This document shows, piece by piece, positions 49,750 through 59,810 of a stretch of DNA of 64,000 nucleotides. The notes under the pieces were generated by a model, which saw only the letters and a program-made list of their open reading frames with translations, made no database searches and was not told the DNA's origin. The stretch is taken from NCBI RefSeq assembly GCF_007858975.2, contig NZ_CP042220.2, forward strand, positions 3,410,001-3,474,000. The letters are read 5' to 3'. The position numbers and the translations under genes were made by a program. This DNA is from Dickeya poaceiphila (GTDB taxonomy: Bacteria; Pseudomonadota; Gammaproteobacteria; Enterobacterales; Enterobacteriaceae). The stretch's first letter is position 1. Each line of letters opens with the position of its first letter.

Positions 49750-50577
49750 TCACGCCTCATTGATAGGCTGGCGGGAGCCAGGGCAAACCAGTTGCCTGCT
49801 CTTAATGTGATACATCTCCAGATTGGGCCGCAGGAAAAACGCCATTTCCCACGGGTTCTTATTGATGAACGCATGACGAACTTCTTCAAACAACGGCGTC
49901 GCCGGGTCAATCAGATGCGCATCACCTTCAATCAGGGTGTAATTCCATTCGATTGAACGCTCAAAAGTGTAATGTGAGCGCTCATCCATAGCGAAAAAGC
50001 AGTGTGGGTTACGTTTAAGCAGTTTGGATTTGAACGTTTCCGGAAAGGTAATCAGGAAAATATCGTCCTCGACGGAGGAGAGAAACGCCAGTACCGTGGT
50101 ATGCGGCTGTTGCTCCGCCATCGTCACCAACACACCGACTTTATTGGTAAAATCTTTACGCTCGGTATCCGGCAGTGCGGTCATCGATGTAAACGGCACG
50201 GGTCGTTCAGGCCGATTATCGGTTGGGAACACATAGCCCGGCTCACGAATATCCACGACCGGCGTGAAGCCATGCAGCAACAGGCATTCGCGCGGCGCCA
50301 GAATCACCCAGTCTTCATCCACGCTGACGACCCGGCCTTTATACGACGCACGATATACAGAAATATTGGCATCAAACTCATCAACACCGGTACGATTATC
50401 AAGGTGCACCGTCGCTAAATCCCCTGCCGTCAGCTCATGTCCTTTCGGGAAAAACACCCGCAGGCTGTTGTCGGCACGCGGATAAACCCCGCAAATATGA
50501 ATTACCACATTTCCTTGTTGGTAACAGGCCAGCACCCCCAGCACCTGTTTGCCCAGATACGTCGTCAGAAGACTCAT
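49750..50577 (-). CDS. FMN-binding split-barrel (pyridoxamine 5'-phosphate oxidase-like) protein
   Basis: A 275-residue protein in two parts. Residues 1-125 form a beta-rich domain of unknown type (LGKQVLGVLACYQQGNVVIH, FFPKGHELTAGDLATVHLDN in parts). Residues 140-260 resemble the FMN-binding split barrel of pyridoxamine phosphate oxidase-like enzymes (TTVLAFLSSVEDDIFLITFP, KLLKRNPHCFFAMDERSHYTFERS in parts). General redox enzyme; no substrate assigned. Single gene with its own terminator; start ATG 50577. The N-terminal domain makes it longer than usual family members. Confidence 0.65.
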   Translation of the reverse strand: MSLLTTYLGKQVLGVLACYQQGNVVIHICGVYPRADNSLRVFFPKGHELTAGDLATVHLDNRTGVDEFDANISVYRASYKGRVVSVDEDWVILAPRECLLLHGFTPVVDIREPGYVFPTDNRPERPVPFTSMTALPDTERKDFTNKVGVLVTMAEQQPHTTVLAFLSSVEDDIFLITFPETFKSKLLKRNPHCFFAMDERSHYTFERSIEWNYTLIEGDAHLIDPATPLFEEVRHAFINKNPWEMAFFLRPNLEMYHIKSRQLVCPGSRQPINEA

Positions 50578-50920
50578 GTTGCAGCACCTTAATTTATTAT
50601 TTTCGTACCGAATACGTCAGGCTATGGCTATGTGTAAAGCTAAAGCCGCCGTTAGCGTCGGCTGGCAGAACGTGGCCCGTCAACCGCCATTGTCGTTTCC
50701 ACCCTATGCGAGCAACAGATTGACTGTCAAGGCGTTTAGGGTCTTTACCACCGTACTGATTGATGTGTGAATTTCACTCACATGTTCGTGATTTTTTCGT
50801 CAGCGATCTTCATTCGGCACTCAGGTATGTCCGCCTCAGAAAAACCAATAAACACGATGAGGCGACATCCTGATGTTGCTCCAATAACCGGGATGTATAT
50901 CGGTAAACGCTGTCCGTACG
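50578..50920. other. Intergenic region
   Basis: 343 bases between two minus-strand genes. No supported gene or site; short frames here overlap the NUDIX gene and lack coding character. Confidence 0.35.
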
Positions 50921-51376
50921 CTAACGCGGCGATGATGGTAATGACAAAAAATACTCAAGATAGTCGCGGTACTCATCACCCAGTGTCGGTAACGCCTGAA
51001 GATCGAAGAAACGTACATCGTGCGATTCAGTTTTATCTACCACGATATCTCCCTGCCAGTCACGGGAGACATACAAGGCCGTGATGACGTAGATTTGGTC
51101 CTGATTCGGTAAGGTAAAAAAGTGCCTGGGACCAGAGAACATTTTCAGAAAATCGAGTGAGTTCAGTTGCAAGCCGGTTTCTTCGCGCACCTCCCGGATC
51201 GCCGCCTCCTCCAGCGACTCGCCCAGCTCCAGCAAACCACCGGGTAACCCCCAAAAGCCCTCCAGCCGATGCTGTAGCAATACGTGTCCGTACGCGTTTA
51301 GCACAATCACATTAGATCCTGCCAGCATTAACGGACGATGCCCAATCAGCTGGCGCATTTCCTGCACATAATTCAT
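50921..51376 (-). CDS. NUDIX hydrolase
   Basis: A 151-residue NUDIX protein that hydrolyses nucleoside diphosphates linked to another group. The Nudix box GGLLELGESLEEAAIREVREETGL (positions about 40-63, quoted by its pattern G-x5-E-x7-REVREE-x-G) is complete with the metal-binding glutamates. ATG 51376 is chosen since AGGAGGAG lies 6 bases before it; the frame is open for 56 codons further up without support. The substrate cannot be told. Confidence 0.88.
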   Translation of the reverse strand: MNYVQEMRQLIGHRPLMLAGSNVIVLNAYGHVLLQHRLEGFWGLPGGLLELGESLEEAAIREVREETGLQLNSLDFLKMFSGPRHFFTLPNQDQIYVITALYVSRDWQGDIVVDKTESHDVRFFDLQALPTLGDEYRDYLEYFLSLPSSPR

Positions 51377-51671
51377 TGCGTTCTCCTCCTGATTCACTCC
51401 TTCCGAGCAAGGTACTGCTGGTGCATGACAGTAGTGTGAGCAAGCCGCTGTCATGACCGCGGCTTGCTCTGGTAGCCATGATGCCAATCGAGAGCGGACT
51501 GTATCACAGCCCGAAAATAGCACCGTTATTACCGGATATAACACATGTCCGATTGGAATAAGGGCTGACTGGTCTGCTCCGTAGCAGACTTGTATGATGG
51601 CAAATAAATAACAGGCTACCTAATAGGTTAGCCCTCATCTATACAGGCACAGCCTGCCCACCGAGGATGTT

Positions 51672-53933
51672 ATGACAATCAAGCGTTATCCACATCTCGC
51701 CCATTGGGGCGCATTCACCGCAGTCGTTGAGGACGGTCGGCTTATCCGCTGCGAACCGTTTGCCAGCGATCCAGACCCGTCGCCCATGCTTGATTCCATC
51801 GTACCACTGATCTATTCCGACAAGCGTATTTGCAAACCGGCGGTGCGCCGCTCCTGGCTTGCGAAACGCGAACACAGCGATCGCTCGCTGCGCGGCAAGG
51901 AACCGTTCATCGAGGTGGAATGGGATCTGGCGTTGGATCTGGTGGCGGAAGAAAACCGCCGGGTACGTGACCGCTACGGCGCTGACGGCCTGTTCGCCGG
52001 GTCATATGGCTGGTCTTCCGCCGGACGTTTTCATCATGCCCGCTCACAAGTGCGGCGTTTCTATTTCTCCGGCGGCGGCGCAGTAGACCAGACCGGCAAT
52101 TACAGTTGGGGAGCCGCACAATTTTTCCTGCCATATGTGATAGGCACTTTCCACCCGTTGACCGGCAAAGTCACTGAGTGGCGTAGCGTGGCGGATCACT
52201 GTGAGCTGTTCATTGCCTTTGGCGGACTGGCGCTGAAAAACGCTCAGGTAGCTTCCGGCGGTGCCGGGCATCACACGCTAAAACCGGCGCTTGAGAAACT
52301 GGTAGCGCGCGGCATTCCGGTTATCAACATCAGCCCGATGCGGGACGACTGCCCGGCGTTCGTCAACGCAGAGTGGATTCCTATCCGCCCAAATACCGAC
52401 GTGGCGCTGATGCTGGCGTTGGGCTACGAGATCCAACGACGGGACGCGGAAGATCACGATTTTCTTGCACGCCACTGTGTCGGTTACCCGCAATTGCGCG
52501 ATTATCTCACTGGCCGCAGCGACGGCATCGCCAAAACCCCGGAATGGGCCAGCGCCATCACCGGTATCCCGGCGGCACGCATCGAAAAACTGGCTCAGCA
52601 GTTGCTCGGCATACGCAGCTTTATTACCTGTTCTTATTCAGTACAACGCGCCCATCGTGGCGAGCAGCCTTACTGGATGATGATTGCGCTGTCCGCCATG
52701 CTCGGCCAGGTAGGATTACCCGGCGGTGGCTTCTCTTTTGGTCACGGTTCGATGAACAGCGTCGGCAACGAACGCATGACATCGCCAGCCCCCGCCTCGC
52801 CGTCCGTACCTAACCCCGGTCAGTCGATTCCGGTCGCACGTATCGCCGACATGTTGCTGCACCCCGGCGAAGCCTACACCTTCTGCGGCGAGCAGCGTAC
52901 TTACCCCGATATCCATCTGATTCACTGGGCCGGCGGCAATCCGTTCCACCATCACCAGCAGCTCAACCGACTGGTGGAAGGCTGGCAGCGCCCGGATACG
53001 GTCATCGTGCAGGATATCGTCTGGACTGCCGCCGCGCAGATGGCCGATATCGTGCTGCCTGCCACCAGTTCGCTGGAAAGAAACGATATAGGCGGTTCCT
53101 CGCGTGACCGTTTCGTGTTCGCCATGCATCAGGCGATTGCACCGCAGCATCAGGCCCGCCATGACTACGACATCTTCAGCGAACTGGCCCAGCGTCTGGG
53201 CTACGGTGAAACATTCACCCACGGAGGCCGTACCGAGCGGCAGTGGCTGGAATCAATGTACCTTGCCTGTCGGGAACGTCAGGGCCGTGCAGGCGAAGCA
53301 TGGCCTGATTTTGACGGTTTCTGGCAACAAGGATACGTAGATATTCCGATGGATGATCAACCGTTCGTGTTTTTCGACGCATTCCGCCGCGACCCGACGG
53401 CTCATCCGCTCAACACACCCAGCGGTAAAATCGAGCTATTCAGCAGCACCATCGCCGATTACCGTTACCCGGATTTCGCGCCGCACCCGCAATGGCAGCC
53501 ACCGGTGGAATGGCTGGGCTCTGAAGCCACACAACGCTGGCCGCTGCACTTTATCTCCATCCAGCCGGCTGATCGGCTGCACAGCCAACTCGGCAGCACA
53601 CCGCACGTCGCCGCCAACAAAACTGCCGGACACGAAACCCTGTACATGCACCCTCAGGACGCCGCCGTGCGCGGCATTCACCACGGTGAGCGGGTGGAAG
53701 TGCGTAACGAACGCGGACGCATTTACGCCGGGGTGGAGGTGACCGACGGCGTCACGCCGGGGGTAGTGATCATGGCGACCGGCGCCTGGTTTGATCCGGG
53801 TTTCGGTCAGGCGCAATGGCACGCGGTGGAACAGTCCGGCAATGCCAACGTGCTGACCCACGATATCGGCACATCACCGTTAACCCAGGGCCCCAACGCC
53901 ATGAGTTGTCTGGTGGACGTGATCGCACTCTGA
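51672..53933 (+). CDS. Molybdopterin-dependent oxidoreductase, biotin/DMSO sulfoxide reductase-like
   Basis: A 753-residue enzyme of the DMSO reductase family, closest in layout to BisC/TorZ. Visible: N-terminal AHWGAFTAVVEDG, LFAGSYGWSSAGRFHHA, GNYSWGAAQ with the probable Mo-ligand serine, pterin-binding NISPMRDDCP and WAGGNPFHHH, ADIVLPATSSLERND, and the C-terminal HPQDAAVRGIHHGERVEV. No twin-arginine signal and no N-terminal Fe-S cysteines, so it is a cytoplasmic single-cofactor enzyme. Likely reduces S- or N-oxides (for example biotin or methionine sulfoxide). GAGGATGTT precedes ATG 51672. Confidence 0.85.
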   Translation: MTIKRYPHLAHWGAFTAVVEDGRLIRCEPFASDPDPSPMLDSIVPLIYSDKRICKPAVRRSWLAKREHSDRSLRGKEPFIEVEWDLALDLVAEENRRVRDRYGADGLFAGSYGWSSAGRFHHARSQVRRFYFSGGGAVDQTGNYSWGAAQFFLPYVIGTFHPLTGKVTEWRSVADHCELFIAFGGLALKNAQVASGGAGHHTLKPALEKLVARGIPVINISPMRDDCPAFVNAEWIPIRPNTDVALMLALGYEIQRRDAEDHDFLARHCVGYPQLRDYLTGRSDGIAKTPEWASAITGIPAARIEKLAQQLLGIRSFITCSYSVQRAHRGEQPYWMMIALSAMLGQVGLPGGGFSFGHGSMNSVGNERMTSPAPASPSVPNPGQSIPVARIADMLLHPGEAYTFCGEQRTYPDIHLIHWAGGNPFHHHQQLNRLVEGWQRPDTVIVQDIVWTAAAQMADIVLPATSSLERNDIGGSSRDRFVFAMHQAIAPQHQARHDYDIFSELAQRLGYGETFTHGGRTERQWLESMYLACRERQGRAGEAWPDFDGFWQQGYVDIPMDDQPFVFFDAFRRDPTAHPLNTPSGKIELFSSTIADYRYPDFAPHPQWQPPVEWLGSEATQRWPLHFISIQPADRLHSQLGSTPHVAANKTAGHETLYMHPQDAAVRGIHHGERVEVRNERGRIYAGVEVTDGVTPGVVIMATGAWFDPGFGQAQWHAVEQSGNANVLTHDIGTSPLTQGPNAMSCLVDVIAL

Positions 53934-53974
53934 AGCCACTTACGATAAGCAGAAAAAACGCGGCGGAAGAAAAA

Positions 53975-53997
53975 ACGCCCCCGGTGGTCGGGGGCGC
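53975..53997 (-). terminator. Terminator between the molybdoenzyme gene and yqhA
   Basis: CGCCCCCG/CGGGGGCG stem; six T on the minus strand, 24 bases after the yqhA stop. The GC-rich stem may also serve the convergent gene. Confidence 0.8.
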
Positions 53998-54020
53998 TTC
54001 ACATCAACATACCGTTTTCA

Positions 54021-54554
54021 TCAACGCTTATCGTGAGCGTTATCAGCACCGTGATGGGCATGATGGTCGTGACGAGACAGCCAGTCCAGATAGCCCATCA
54101 CAAAAGCAGACAACACAAACGTCAGGTGGATTATCACATACCACATCAACTTGTTGTCCGGCACGTTTTTGGCATCCATAAACACCCGCAGCAAGTGGAT
54201 GGACGAAATCGCCACGATCGAGGCCGCCACTTTGTTTTTCAACGAACTGGCATCCATTTTTCCCAGCCAGTTCAGTTTCTCCTTGTCCTCGCCGATATCC
54301 AGTGCCGATACAAAGTTTTCATAGCCGGAAAACATCACCATGACCAGCAGCCCGCCCACCAGCGTCATATCCACCAGTGACAGCAGTGTCAGGATCAAAT
54401 CAGATTCTTCAATGGAAAAAATGTTCGGCAGAACCAGCCAGATTTCTTCAAAGAATTTGATAGCCAGCGCCAGTAATCCCAGCGACAGCCCCAGATAAAC
54501 CGGAGCCAGCAGCCACCGTGCAGCGTACATCGTATTTTCCAGAAAACGTTCCAT
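54021..54554 (-). CDS. yqhA: UPF0114 inner membrane protein YqhA
   Basis: A 177-residue membrane protein with four hydrophobic segments, close to E. coli YqhA (164 residues): [71 protein letters not shown]. Function unknown. The C-terminus has an added His/Asp-rich tail ([15 protein letters not shown]). ATG 54554 matches the family start; an in-frame ATG three codons upstream is less likely. Confidence 0.93.
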   Translation of the reverse strand: MERFLENTMYAARWLLAPVYLGLSLGLLALAIKFFEEIWLVLPNIFSIEESDLILTLLSLVDMTLVGGLLVMVMFSGYENFVSALDIGEDKEKLNWLGKMDASSLKNKVAASIVAISSIHLLRVFMDAKNVPDNKLMWYVIIHLTFVLSAFVMGYLDWLSRHDHHAHHGADNAHDKR

Positions 54555-55285
54555 AGCGCCCATCAGGTACAGGTTTGAGAGAAATGCATAATAACGAAAA
54601 ACGCCGCAAGGGTGTTATTCAATTGTTTACCGATATAGTGTGTTGATTTTTAATAACATTAACTACATTTCGCCACATTATACCGACAATTGCCCAGACG
54701 CAGCCACGTAGCGCCAGAATCAACAAACGGTACTCATCTGAGCGCCGCTGCCACATGGCAACAGTGATATCACGCTGGAACCAGGGGAAAAAATCATACC
54801 AGCAGGCTAATAAAACAAAAACGCTGCGCATAAGCGCAGCGTCATAAAAGGGAAAATACGGCGTATTTTCTACGCCTCCCTGAAGCGATAACACATCCGT
54901 TCTCGGTTCCCTGGTGTCGGATGTATGGATATTTACGTCAGTGACGTCAGAAGCAATGATTAGTCTATTTAATTATATCTTATGGTTATTAGCGGTTATT
55001 CGCGTTATGCACATTAATTAATTTCATTAAACCTTATAGCAATAAAAACAGGTAAGTCAACAAATTAATATACACATTATGATCTTTAATGTTCATTTTT
55101 CATAGTTCCCTTACAGGAACCAACAATCCACTGAATAAATCCATACGATTTCTCGCGTTTTTTCCCGTCTCAACCGCCCACGACACGCCAGGACAGCTAA
55201 CTTTTTCTACCTGATGGGGATAGGTGAAACTAACGCGTTATCGTAAGATGAACCTGTCTGAGAACTGACCTGAGAAGGGACGCCC
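54555..55285. other. Region between yqhA and the XRE-regulator operon
   Basis: About 730 bases without a convincing gene. A strong minus-strand terminator at 54815-54842 has no gene before it; 54843-55000 on the minus strand may encode a small RNA, with an internal GCGTA...TACGC hairpin at about 54855-54872. The rest is AT-rich. Confidence 0.4.
54815..54842 (-). terminator. Orphan minus-strand terminator
   Basis: ACGCTGCGC, loop TTAT, GCGCAGCGT followed by TTTTGTTTTATT on the minus strand. Confidence 0.8.
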
Positions 55286-55900
55286 ATGAAAACAACCAAT
55301 GCTCAGCGCAAAACTAATATCATTAAAAATATTGAATATCTGATGCGTACCAGAGGCGAAACCAAAGCCTCATTTTCTAATCGTACAGGTGTAACACGTA
55401 CCACTATCTACAAAATTCTTGAAGGTAGGGTCAATAAGGTTCAGCAATCTACCATCAATCGCATCTCCGACTTCTTCGGCGTGTCCTGCGAGGAAATTGA
55501 AGATTACGATCTGGAAAAGGTTGAACGTCTGAACAACACCATCTCTTTTGACGGGAACAAAAATCCGGCGGCAATTCCTGTTATCCCGCAGTCACAATTA
55601 TTATCAGTACGGCAACACAAGATTGGCCAGTTAGTGGTTCAATATCCATTAACCTGGTTTTTCGCAGAAGAAGCCAACATGGTGGCGGTGAAGATCGAAT
55701 CACCGATTGGCGATATCTTCAATCCCGGCGCGTTGCTGCTCATCCGTAGGCCGCCGGCGCTGGTACCCAATACGCCGATGCTCTGCCACTCTCCTGCTGC
55801 GGGATTTTTCATCGAAACCCCGGATTCGCTGGACATAGCGGACAAAAAGCGCCCGGAGGACACCATCCTGCTGGGTTATATCATAGAGGAAAGGATATAG
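55286..55900 (+). CDS. XRE-family regulator with LexA/S24-like C-terminal domain
   Basis: A 204-residue regulator. Helix-turn-helix at about 25-65 (TKASFSNRTGVTRTTIYKIL, INRISDFFGVSCEEIEDYD). The C-terminal half (about 105-204) resembles the LexA/phage repressor fold (AVKIESPIGDIFNPGALLLI ... ILLGYIIEERI), but the catalytic Ser/Lys pair is not clear, so self-cleavage is not claimed. It is the first gene of a three-gene unit with a VUT transporter and queF, and most likely regulates it. AAGGGA precedes the ATG. The stop lies inside a 14-base tandem duplication (55883-55910). Confidence 0.8.
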   Translation: MKTTNAQRKTNIIKNIEYLMRTRGETKASFSNRTGVTRTTIYKILEGRVNKVQQSTINRISDFFGVSCEEIEDYDLEKVERLNNTISFDGNKNPAAIPVIPQSQLLSVRQHKIGQLVVQYPLTWFFAEEANMVAVKIESPIGDIFNPGALLLIRRPPALVPNTPMLCHSPAAGFFIETPDSLDIADKKRPEDTILLGYIIEERI

Positions 55901-55910
55901 AGGAAAGGAT
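55883..55910 (+). repeat. 14-base perfect tandem duplication at a gene junction
   Basis: ATAGAGGAAAGGAT occurs twice in a row. The first copy and part of the second encode the end of the XRE regulator; each copy holds a GAGGAAAGGA ribosome-binding sequence for the next gene at 55915. Confidence 0.95.
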
Positions 55911-55914
55911 ATAA

Positions 55915-56790
55915 ATGGATGCAAACAAGAAGTTCAAGCTGCTGGGGTTCAACCACAGCGGCGAGTTGTCCGCTAATATCATGGTGTTATCGACCGGCAA
56001 GATGATCCACATGGATCTCAAGGAGCTGGTTGATAGCGAAATCTCTGATGATCTGAGTCGGCACGAACTTAATGCATTGTACAAAAAGCTCTACGCCGGC
56101 AAAGACATCACTACCGCCTATGACATCAGCGACAGGAACGAACGCTCCTGGTATGCCTATCTTCTGATCACGGTGATGTTAAGCGTCATCTATATTTTTT
56201 CGAACGTCGCCGGTTCCAAACCCATTTTCATCCCCTCGCTGAACATGGTGGTTCCAGTCGCAATATTTATCTATCCCTTCACCTTCATACTGGTAGATAT
56301 CCTCAATGAATTCTACGGATTACGTCTTGCCCGGCGTACCATTTACGTCGCGTTCTTCTCCAACCTGTTCTTTGTGCTCAGCTTGTGGTGCACCAGCCTG
56401 ATTCCCAGCCTGCCGGAATGGGAATTTGGGAAAACGTACAATGGCATAACTGAAAGCATCATGTCCGTGCTGGTCGCCTCATCGCTGGCTTACCTGATCT
56501 CTGAAAACATCAATGCCTGGGTGCTGCACAAAATCAAGATCATGACCAAGTCCCGCTATTTGTTCATCCGCGTGATCACCAGCACCGTCACCGCCTCTGC
56601 CGTCGATAGTGTGATTTTCTGCATCATTGCGTTTTATAATGTGCTGAGTTTTGACGTGATCCGCACCATGATCCTGTCACAATTTCTGATCAAAGTGGTG
56701 TATGCGGTGTTGGGCGTCGGCCCTATTTACGGTACCCGCAAGCTGTTCAGAAAATACATTCATACCGTAACTGTACCAGCAAGGAACTGA
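55915..56790 (+). CDS. VUT-family (queuosine precursor-type) membrane transporter
   Basis: A 291-residue protein with a cytoplasmic N-terminal extension of about 80 residues, then six hydrophobic segments of the YhhQ/VUT (QueT-like vitamin uptake) family: [76 protein letters not shown]. YhhQ of E. coli carries preQ0/preQ1. The queF gene follows after 5 bases, which supports a deazaguanine substrate. The N-terminal part has a short domain ([20 protein letters not shown]) that is unusual for the family and could be regulatory. ATG 55915 has AGGAAAGG upstream. Confidence 0.82.
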   Translation: MDANKKFKLLGFNHSGELSANIMVLSTGKMIHMDLKELVDSEISDDLSRHELNALYKKLYAGKDITTAYDISDRNERSWYAYLLITVMLSVIYIFSNVAGSKPIFIPSLNMVVPVAIFIYPFTFILVDILNEFYGLRLARRTIYVAFFSNLFFVLSLWCTSLIPSLPEWEFGKTYNGITESIMSVLVASSLAYLISENINAWVLHKIKIMTKSRYLFIRVITSTVTASAVDSVIFCIIAFYNVLSFDVIRTMILSQFLIKVVYAVLGVGPIYGTRKLFRKYIHTVTVPARN

Positions 56791-56795
56791 GCGAT

Positions 56796-57638
56796 ATGCA
56801 TATTACAGAACACGATAGCATTACCCATCTGGGGGTGCGCTCCAGCTACCCGGACAAATACGACCCGACACTGCTGGAAGCGCTGCCGCGCGCTCGTGGC
56901 CGTGACCTTATCGGCTTGACCGGGTCAGCCCTGCCGTTTGACGGCTACGATTTGTGGACCGCCTTCGAACTGTCGTGGCTCAACCGTAAGGGAAAACCGC
57001 TGGTGGGCATCGCCGAATTCATCATCCCGGCCAGTTCGGAAAACCTGATCGAGTCCAAATCATTCAAGCTGTATCTTAACAGCTTCAACCAGACCCGTTT
57101 TCAGGATATCGGCGAAGTACACGCCACGTTAATCAAGGATCTGTCCGCCGCCGCCAACGGCGACGTCAAGGTGACGCTGTACCCAGGGCTGACCGGCTAT
57201 CCGTCACAGATCGACACCCTGCCCGGCATCAACATTGACGAGCTGGATATCGAAGTGAACGATTACGGCTTCAATCCCGATTATTTGCAGCACGCGGTGC
57301 GTGATAATGCGCCGCACGTTAGCGAAACGCTGTGCTCCAACCTGCTGAAATCCAACTGTCTGGTTACCTACCAGCCGGACTGGGGCAGCGTGGTCATCAA
57401 ATACGAAGGCCGGCAAATCGACCAGGAAGCGTTGCTGCGTTACCTGATCTCATTCCGCCAGCACAATGAATTCCACGAACAGTGCGTTGAGCGCATCTTC
57501 AATGACCTCAAACGTTACTGCCAGCCGGAAAAATTGACCGTGTTCGCCCGTTATACGCGTCGCGGCGGTCTGGACATTAACCCGTTCCGCAGCGACTTCG
57601 AAACTGAAGCCGCTACCGGTCGTCTGGTTCGTCAGTAA
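56796..57638 (+). CDS. queF: NADPH-dependent 7-cyano-7-deazaguanine reductase QueF
   Basis: A 280-residue bimodular QueF (E. coli 282) that reduces preQ0 to preQ1 in queuosine synthesis. The N-terminal half carries the NADPH-binding [17 protein letters not shown] motif, the C-terminal half the catalytic Cys188 in [16 protein letters not shown] with its acid Asp in QPDWG. GDLKVT-like and [15 protein letters not shown] segments complete the tunnel fold. Start ATG 56796, 5 bases after the transporter. The 3' end overlaps the 3' end of dmlR by 26 bases on the other strand. Confidence 0.96.
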   Translation: MHITEHDSITHLGVRSSYPDKYDPTLLEALPRARGRDLIGLTGSALPFDGYDLWTAFELSWLNRKGKPLVGIAEFIIPASSENLIESKSFKLYLNSFNQTRFQDIGEVHATLIKDLSAAANGDVKVTLYPGLTGYPSQIDTLPGINIDELDIEVNDYGFNPDYLQHAVRDNAPHVSETLCSNLLKSNCLVTYQPDWGSVVIKYEGRQIDQEALLRYLISFRQHNEFHEQCVERIFNDLKRYCQPEKLTVFARYTRRGGLDINPFRSDFETEAATGRLVRQ

Positions 57639-58566
57639 TGCCCTGCGCCTCTCCATCGTCGGGGAGGCGCAGCCCCTCACCTTGCGGTAAATACTGTTTC
57701 AACCAGGCGATAAACGCCGAAATACGCGCCGGTACATGCCGACGCTGCTGATAAACCGCGTAAATATCCGCTTCCGGCATGATGTAATCCGGCAACAGCG
57801 CCACCAGTTCACCGCTGGCCAGCCAGGGGCGCACATCCCACAACGAACGCAAAATAATGCCGTGCCCGTCCAGCGCGTAGCGCATGATCACCTCGCCATC
57901 GTTGGCGGAAAGATTGCCGAAAGCGCGATGGGTAAACTCGTGGCCATCACGATAAAAACGCCATAAGCCGTAATCGCTCTCATACTGACGCAACACCAGA
58001 CAATTGTGGTCGGCAAGGTCAGCCACTGTCTTTGGTGTACCACAACGCGCCAGATACACGGGTGAGGCACACAGTACTCGCGGGTTTGCCATTAACCGAT
58101 GTGCGACCAATCGGGAGTCTGGCGGTGCACCGAAGCGAATATCAATATCGACACCGGCATCCAGCATATTGAGTGGCTGACTGGTGAGCTGCAACTGCAC
58201 TTCCAGTTCCGGGTGCAGGCGGGCAAATTCGGAAATCAGCGGCGCGATATGCCGGCGCCCGAAACCGAACGACGCATTCACGGTCAACCGTCCGCGCAGC
58301 GTCAGTTGGTTACGGCGCACCTGACTTTCCAGTTCCTCTATTTCATGCAAAATCGGCAGCGCACCGTCAGCGTATAACTGCCCTTCCGGCGTCAAATCCA
58401 GCCGTCGGGTAGTACGCCTGATCAGTTGCACCCCCAGCCGTTGCTCCAGTTGCGTCAAACGTTTACTGACAGCCGGCAGCGACAGACCACGTTCACGCGC
58501 CACCGCCGTCAGGCTACCGAGCGCGGCGATGCGGCTGAAGAACAACAAATCATCGATTGAACGCAT
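57613..58566 (-). CDS. dmlR: LysR-type regulator DmlR-like
   Basis: A 317-residue LysR regulator: winged helix at 1-60 ([24 protein letters not shown], [24 protein letters not shown]) and an effector domain from about 90. It is divergent from dmlA, and in E. coli DmlR activates dmlA for growth on D-malate. The C-terminal tail (after residue 300, acidic) is extended and overlaps the queF stop. Start ATG 58566. A 120-base divergent promoter region is shared with dmlA and should carry the T-N11-A operator; none was placed with certainty. Confidence 0.87.
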   Translation of the reverse strand: MRSIDDLLFFSRIAALGSLTAVARERGLSLPAVSKRLTQLEQRLGVQLIRRTTRRLDLTPEGQLYADGALPILHEIEELESQVRRNQLTLRGRLTVNASFGFGRRHIAPLISEFARLHPELEVQLQLTSQPLNMLDAGVDIDIRFGAPPDSRLVAHRLMANPRVLCASPVYLARCGTPKTVADLADHNCLVLRQYESDYGLWRFYRDGHEFTHRAFGNLSANDGEVIMRYALDGHGIILRSLWDVRPWLASGELVALLPDYIMPEADIYAVYQQRRHVPARISAFIAWLKQYLPQGEGLRLPDDGEAQGITDEPDDR

Positions 58567-58686
58567 TTATTCTTCTCTTTTATTCAACAATGCCTTTACC
58601 GGAAGCGAAATTGTTTACACCAAATAGAGTAAATACACTCTCTGTTATCCGAGTGCAATCGTTCAAAAAAACGTTCAGGAGTTGTC

Positions 58687-59772
58687 ATGTCTCAACCACA
58701 TTACCGTATCGCTGTTATTCCCGGCGATGGCATCGGCAAGGAAGTGATTCCGGAAGGAGTACGGGTACTGAGCCGTACTGCCGAGCTGTTTAATCTCAAG
58801 CTGGAGTGGGAATGGTTTGATTTCGCCAGCGCCGATTACTACCTCCAGCACGGCAAAATGATGCCGGATAACTGGTTTGCGCTGCTCAAAGGCTTCGATG
58901 CCATCTACTTCGGTGCAGTGGGCTGGCCGGAAGTGGTGCCGGATCATGTGTCGCTGTGGCAGTCGTTGCTGTTATTTCGCCGTGAATTCGACCAGTACGT
59001 CAATTTGCGCCCCTGCCGCCTGATGCCGGGTGTGAAAGCACCGCTGGCTGGCCGCCAACCCGGCGATATCGACTTTTACATCGTGCGTGAAAATACCGAA
59101 GGCGAGTATTCCAGCGTCGGCGGTAAGATGTTCGCCGGCACCGAACGCGAAGTGGTGATTCAGGAAACGGTGATGACCCGTGTCGGCGTTGATCGCATCC
59201 TCAAATTCGCCTATGAACTGGCAATGCGACGCCCGAAAAAACACCTGACCTCAGCCACAAAATCCAACGGCATCGCCATCACCATGCCGTACTGGGACAG
59301 CCGCGTCGCCGAAATGGGTACCCACTATCCGGAAGTGAAGGTGGACAAATACCACATTGATATTCTTACCGCCAACTTCGTGCTGCACCCGGACTGGTTC
59401 GACGTGGTGGTCGCCAGCAACCTGTTCGGCGATATTTTGTCCGACCTTGGCCCAGCTTGTACCGGCACCATCGGCATTGCGCCGTCGGCCAACATCAATC
59501 CGGACCGCACGTTCCCCAGCCTGTTTGAGCCGGTACACGGCTCAGCGCCAGATATCGCCGGCAAAGGCATCGCCAACCCCATCGGTCAAATCTGGTGCGG
59601 GGCGATGATGCTGGAACACCTGGGTCATTGCGACGCCGGCGCAGCGGTACTCAGTGCAATTGAACGTGTGCTGGAACAAGGGCCGGAAAATGCACCGTTA
59701 ACACGAGACCTTGGCGGCAGCGGCAGCACGGCGGCGCTGGGTAAGGCGATTGCACAGGCTGTGCGCTGCTAA
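58687..59772 (+). CDS. dmlA: D-malate/tartrate dehydrogenase DmlA
   Basis: A 361-residue beta-decarboxylating dehydrogenase that converts D-malate to pyruvate with NAD+ (also tartrate or 3-isopropylmalate with lower activity). Family residues: IPGDGIGKEVIPEG, FRREFDQYVNLRP (substrate arginines), the metal-binding SNLFGDILSDLG and the NAD-binding PVHGSAPDIAGKGIANP stretch. Length equals E. coli DmlA. AGGAG lies 8 bases before ATG 58687. Regulated by the divergent dmlR. Confidence 0.94.
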   Translation: MSQPHYRIAVIPGDGIGKEVIPEGVRVLSRTAELFNLKLEWEWFDFASADYYLQHGKMMPDNWFALLKGFDAIYFGAVGWPEVVPDHVSLWQSLLLFRREFDQYVNLRPCRLMPGVKAPLAGRQPGDIDFYIVRENTEGEYSSVGGKMFAGTEREVVIQETVMTRVGVDRILKFAYELAMRRPKKHLTSATKSNGIAITMPYWDSRVAEMGTHYPEVKVDKYHIDILTANFVLHPDWFDVVVASNLFGDILSDLGPACTGTIGIAPSANINPDRTFPSLFEPVHGSAPDIAGKGIANPIGQIWCGAMMLEHLGHCDAGAAVLSAIERVLEQGPENAPLTRDLGGSGSTAALGKAIAQAVRC

Positions 59773-59810
59773 ACGCATCAGTATGCAGTAACAACCAGCT
59801 CGAAAAACAA

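Noticed and set aside
54619..54894. A 91-codon minus-strand frame upstream of yqhA
   Set aside because: A strong terminator hairpin lies in the middle of it, so it is unlikely to be a protein gene.
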